Origin: Mallotus nudiflorus
Taxonomy: Eukaryota; Streptophyta; Magnoliopsida; Malpighiales; Euphorbiaceae
Reading direction: 5' to 3'
DNA length: 64,000 nt
NCBI GenBank assembly: GCA_947683625.1
Contig: CANTUR010000460.1
Span: 3,153,001-3,217,000 of the forward strand
The notes beneath the pieces were generated by a model. It did not search any database, was not told the DNA's origin, and worked only from the letters and a program-made list of their open reading frames with translations. A program made the translations under genes and the position numbers. Position 1 is the first letter of the stretch; each line of letters starts with the position of its first letter. This document shows positions 59,592 to 64,000 of this stretch, piece after piece.

Positions 59592-60569
59592 GTCATGTAT
59601 ATGTAGTTAGTAGTATGCTCAAAAATAAACATAACATATGCTTTATAAATGCTTGTATTGACATCTTGATTAAATTCTAACTTTTAATTCTTTGTGTATT
59701 TTAAGAACTTTTATAGGATAACATGTGAAGTTTGAAGAAGATATTTCATTTATGTCATCAAATTTGATGTTTAAAGATTAGTTATGCGTTGTAAACTTTT
59801 TTTCTTAAAGATTTTCATTGTTCCTTTTTTTCTTTTTCTATATATTACCTAGATCTAGTTTTTATAGTTTAGTCTTTGAAATAACTTTTTGTTTGCCTTT
59901 CATAGGCCTTTTCTATCTTCTTTTGATGATTTTTTATCTTTGCAGGAATTTGTTAAATCAAGAGAAGCAACATCAATTTGGTATTACAAGAATTTTTAGT
60001 TTTTTAAAGATGGGTCTGGTCACTCTTATCAGCTCGCGAATGACAGCATCAAATTTGCCTGGTTGATCAACCAGATTTCAAACTTTTCTATCCCCATCCA
60101 TGATCGACATTGTTGTTCCAGTCGACCTACTGAGGCATCATTGTACCGGCGTTTCAAGTGACCTTTTCTTCTAATTTCTTAGTTTTACATTTGTGGTTGT
60201 TACTGCTTTAGTTGTCTTGATATCTCAAATGTCTATATTTTTCTAGGTGTAGTGTTCATCTATTCTTCTTTTGTTGTTCAAACTTAGAAACTCTATACAA
60301 ACTCTTGCTCAAAAGGCATTTTAATATATTTAATTTGTGTTGTTGACCAAAAAAATTACAGTATGATGTAAAATATTTAATTATTTTATAGTAATTGATG
60401 TGCTATTTGCCATTTATATTTTCTTATCTATTTGTAATTTTATGTAATTAAATTCAATATTATTCTATAAATGCTTTTAAATATTGATAATTTCCAGCCA
60501 TTATCATCTTATAAATAATAAATAATTTATAATTGATAATAAATGACAATTAATAAATTAATATCTATA
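58550..60569. other. AT-rich DNA with microsatellites and an unidentified coding-like remnant
   Basis: Mostly noncoding. A composite (TA)n(CA)n microsatellite is at about 59527-59592. At about 59944-60160 one frame reads coherently with few low-complexity residues (KDGSGHSYQLANDSIKFAWL, then NQISNFSIPIHDRHCCSS). It is preceded by a splice-acceptor-like TTTGCAG at 59939-59945. I could not assign it to a family. Confidence 0.45.
59527..59592. repeat. (TA)n(CA)n microsatellite
   Basis: Interrupted TA repeats lead directly into CACACACACAC. Confidence 0.92.
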
Positions 60570-61243
60570 AGGACCAAAATTCTCCTCATATGCAAAGAAC
60601 AAAATTACAATATTTCCATAAATTGAAGACAAAAATTGTCGCCTAAGATGGAGATAACAATTGTCTTCTAAACTAAGATGGAGACAATAATCGTCTCCTA
60701 AGTCATCCCCATCTTGTAGGATGCTATGTCATCCCTAAACATAATGGGGATAACAATCGTCCTTATTTATTGGGACAATAATTGTCCCCAATTAAGGGAT
60801 AGCATATTGTCCCTACATTATGGGGACGATAATCATCCACATCTTAAGGGATACCATATCATCCTTACTTATTAGGACAATAATTGTTCCTATCATAATG
60901 GATGACAGTTGTTCCCATCTATGGGGATAAAATCTCATCCCAACTTAAGGGGACGATAGTTGTCCCCATCTTATGGGATGAAATGTCATCCTAAACCATG
61001 TTAGGGACAACAATTGTTCTTACATTTTAGGGTGATAGTTGTCTCAAACTTAGAGACAGTCGTCTCTTAAGATTGGGATGACTGTCATCCCATGTATGAG
61101 GAAGACATTTGTAATTTCATCTCCTATAGAATTAGAGATAGAGGCAATAGGGACAACCAAATTTGTCACAAAAAATTTTGGGGACAATTTTAAAGGTTTA
61201 AGAGACAATTTCAATGCTCCTTTTATCTCAATTTTTTGTGGTG
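60570..61243. repeat. Palindrome-rich repeat block, possible subterminal region of a CACTA element
   Basis: Numerous copies of the arms GGGAC(A/G)AT and ATTGTCCC alternate every 20-40 bp. A perfect example is 60772-60788 (GGGACAATAATTGTCCC), and another is at 60949-60967. The block ends CAATTTTTTGTGGTG at 61243. Reversed, this reads CACCACAAAAAATTG, one base off the CACTACAAAAA terminus of plant CACTA elements. Such elements have dense subterminal repeats that bind their own regulator protein. The partner end was not found, so the assignment is inference. Confidence 0.55.
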
Positions 61244-62935
61244 TATTAAACAAATAAATATAATGAAAATACTAAAATTATATAACTTTAGTATAAACTA
61301 ATATTAATAATAAAAAATTTCACAAATTTAGTGTATTATTAACCATCTTGATAGAAATTCATATATAGTTTTGGTGAATTATTATTATTATTTATAAAAA
61401 TTTATGCTAGAATTATCAATTGCATTATATATCCATAATAGAATTGTATATATTTAAATTTTAGTGTAAATTTATTTCATCAATTATGTTAATAGAAATT
61501 TTGATATCCGTGTATGGATTTATAGGTTTGACACCATTAATTAAACGAGTTGTATTCGGGTTAACCATATCTATGCTATTATTGTGTCTCACGATCCGTT
61601 TATTATACGTTAACACAAATTGCCAACCCTAATTCAAGGGGGTTAATGCATTACATAAGTTACATTTACCCTCCTTTAACCTTAATCCAAATGCACTAAA
61701 CCCTTAACAGTTTCACATTTATGTGTATTTTTCTTAATCTAGTTGAGACTTGGGAGTAGGGTGAAGACTTGAAAAATACAAAATTTTCATTTTCCTATCA
61801 TTTTATGTTAATTTATAAATTACTCATTTTCTCAATTTTTTTACTTTAATAAAACATAAATCAAATCTATAAAAAATATGTATAATTCAATTTAGTTTTT
61901 TCTTGTTGTAGTTTTATTATTTTTATTTTTATTTTGTTATTGTCATTAGTTTGTATTTTAATATATGTGTTTTCATGACTAGCTATAAATTATAAACTAT
62001 TTGTTACAAATAATTTTATTTTTAAATTTTATTTGTTATTAATCTTATATTATAAAATATATACTATTTTTTATGTGTAAAAATGTATAAATATATATTA
62101 TATAACTTTATTCTCATGAAAATTTTCTAATAATTTTTTAAGTATTTGATATTTTAAAAATTCATTTTATTGTTTATGAAAAATTTAATAATTATTTGTG
62201 TTATTTTAGTTATTTAATAGATATTAACAAACATTTTTAAAAACATCAATTACACAATTTATACATTACCCTTTATTTATCAATTAAGTCTAACAATTTA
62301 CTATTATATATTTTAGCTTAAGCAGAAAGAAGGAATTCACCATGTGTTGACACGTGTCTCTTTCTACTTCTAACATATCAACTCTTTTTTTAATATACCT
62401 TGTATTTTTCCTCCTTCACTCTAAATTACATTTTCTTCTTATTTTAAAATTTCCTAAATGCTTTTGTCTAAATTTTTTAGTTTTTAGTGACTTTTCAGCT
62501 TCAAGATTTTGAAAGATCACATTGTTACTATAAATTTGTGCAACCAAACAATAATTTTTCTTCTAATTTCTTTTAACATTTTCTTAAATACTTTTATCTT
62601 ATTTCTTTTAACATTTCATTAAATGCTTTTATCTAAATTTTCTGATTTTTAGTGACTTTTCAATTTCAAGAATTTGGAAAATCATATTACTACTATAAAT
62701 TTGTGCAACCAAACAATAGCTTTTCTAAAGTAATATCATCATTTTCTCTCCTCTCACCAAAAATGAATAGCAACATTTCTTTTTCCCTTTATTTTTTACC
62801 CATACAAAAATTCAAGTGATTCACTAGTGGCAATTTTCATGAATAGTTAAGTTTCCTTTTTTTCTAATATCTCCTTCAATTTGGTAGTAACTTTTCTTTT
62901 TTCTTTATATGTAACTAGAATTTAATTTAAATTAA
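61244..62935. other. AT-rich intergenic DNA with a duplicated segment
   Basis: No gene is seen. Around 61528-61640 the text (TTTGACACCATTAATTAAAC ... CCAACCCTAATTC) recalls the end of a dispersed plant repeat; this is weak. A segment of about 100 bp occurs twice (about 62457-62556 and 62630-62722). Both copies contain TTTTTAGTGACTTTTCA and ACTATAAATTTGTGCAACCA. Confidence 0.55.
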
Positions 62936-64000
62936 TGTAATATCCCGAGTTTTTAAATAATTTTAAACTGGATCGGGATATGCAGTGTTAATAATTTTTG
63001 TATATATTTAAGATTTTTTTCATGAGTTTGATAATTATTAAGTTATTTTAATTATTCTTAATTATTTTAAGTTCCTTACGTAAAATTTTTCCAAGAATGT
63101 TATTTTCGGGGAAATTAAAATGTAAATAATTTAATATTAATTATTTTAAATAGTTTTACGAATTTGTATGAGTTCATGCATTATTTTAATTGTCGCATTA
63201 AAATATATACATATACATGCATATATATATAATAATTTTATGGTTTATTAATTATTTTTAATTATGTATGTATATATTATATAGTTGTTATTTTAATTAA
63301 CATGTGTATATGTATATATATTAATTATTTTAGATCATGTGGTGTACAATTATTTGAAATATAATAATATATAATATTATAATTAAAGTTAAAGTTAAAG
63401 TTAAAGTTATATATATATATATATATATACAAATTAGAAGTTGTTAAATTTACAAATCTTGCCATCCACCTTCCCTCACATTTCCGATGCCTTCCTCCCT
63501 CACCCACCGCCTGTTACTGCCATTGCCTCACCGTCGGCGTGCCTTCCGGCGTGCCACCATCGTCCCTAGCCAGTTCTGCCGCCAGCAGCACCCATTTTCG
63601 GCGTCTGTGAAGCTTGTTTTGGCCAAAAGTCCTAAACTCGAACCCATCGCCGTTCAAGCCGATTCCGGCCACCGTTTTCGACACCACTGGTCTTTATCTT
63701 CTCCTTGGGCTCCGGTGAGTGTGATTCGAAGTTTTGTTTCACTTAAAATGGTCTAGATTTTCCTAGGTTTTGGTTTTTCAATTTCAGCCTATTAGGGTTC
63801 TTGAATTTTTTGAGCTTCAATTTGATTGATTCAAGCAAACTCCCTTTACAAACTTTGATCCTTGTAGCTTAATCTTGCTCTGTGAATTTTTGTGGAATTT
63901 TTTATTATTTTATTAATATTTTTTAATTTTTGAAAATTAATTAATTAAATTATGAAATTGTGTTTTATGGTGTTTATAGGTGTTGAAATGCATTTTAGAA
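62936..64000 (+). mobile_element. LTR-C: start of a fourth long LTR, cut by the window edge
   Basis: Begins TGTAATATCCCGAG and follows LTR-A closely: the GGATCGGGATATGCAGTGTT block, the TTTTCGGGGAAATT block, a C-rich putative exon, and the donor-like CTCCGGTGAGTGTGATTCGA at 63711-63730. A hexamer run (TTAAAG, about four copies) and (TA)n lie at 63384-63429. The open frame at 63487-63756 lies in the putative leader exon and is not matched as protein in the other LTRs. Confidence 0.85.

Noticed and set aside
61528..61640. Possible end of a hAT-type dispersed element
   Set aside because: The text recalls a common plant repeat, but I could not find paired ends or a TSD, so it is left inside the intergenic entry.

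Overview
The window looks like nuclear DNA of a flowering plant, most likely a eudicot. It is AT-rich and intron-bearing, and it carries plant-specific transposon families (SIRE-type Ty1/copia, Tat-type and long-LTR Ty3/gypsy, CACTA TNP2, BED-finger hAT). I cannot name the species. I see only one intact cellular gene, and I recognised no rRNA, tRNA or CRISPR array.

Left end (1-8265): a partial repeat and A-rich low-complexity DNA come first. A four-exon minus-strand gene follows (1769-5329) for an ACINUS-type SAP/RRM protein of the exon-junction/ASAP splicing complex. Its splice phases join to a 723-residue reading frame. A 5'UTR/promoter zone and about 1.5 kb of AT-rich DNA with nothing recognisable come next.

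Middle (8266-54468): nested transposons, ordered by target-site duplications (TSDs). A decayed CACTA TNP2 gene (8266-9883 and 24245-24830) is split by SIRE-1, a copia element at 9884-24244 with TSD ACTTT. SIRE-1 is itself split inside its reverse transcriptase by a solo long LTR (LTR-A, 15008-18865, TSD AGAAG). A second copia element, SIRE-2 (25270-54468, near-matching TSDs TCATA/CCATA), has its 5' LTR interrupted by a Tat-type gypsy element (26030-43559). The 3' LTR of that element is split by a second solo LTR (LTR-B, 39106-43088, TSD GGGCA). It is then broken by a third long-LTR element (LTR-D plus primer-binding site, 43560-46870), which runs straight into the SIRE-2 gag. A large deletion must have joined these two.

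The Tat element has lost its reverse-transcriptase core. It keeps an antisense, intron-bearing plant-mobile-domain gene, flanked by two arrays of short hairpins whose stems vary together. The long LTRs share splice-like signals, a compact structured motif and another stem-covarying repeat. SIRE-1 keeps an env-like third gene; in SIRE-2 that gene is inverted.

Right end (54469-64000): a decayed BED-finger hAT transposase (55138-58549) contains a 1.6-kb terminal-inverted-repeat element at a TTAA site. Then come microsatellites, a palindrome-rich block that may be a CACTA end (about 60570-61243), AT-rich DNA with a duplication, and the start of a fourth long LTR (LTR-C, from 62936) cut by the window edge.
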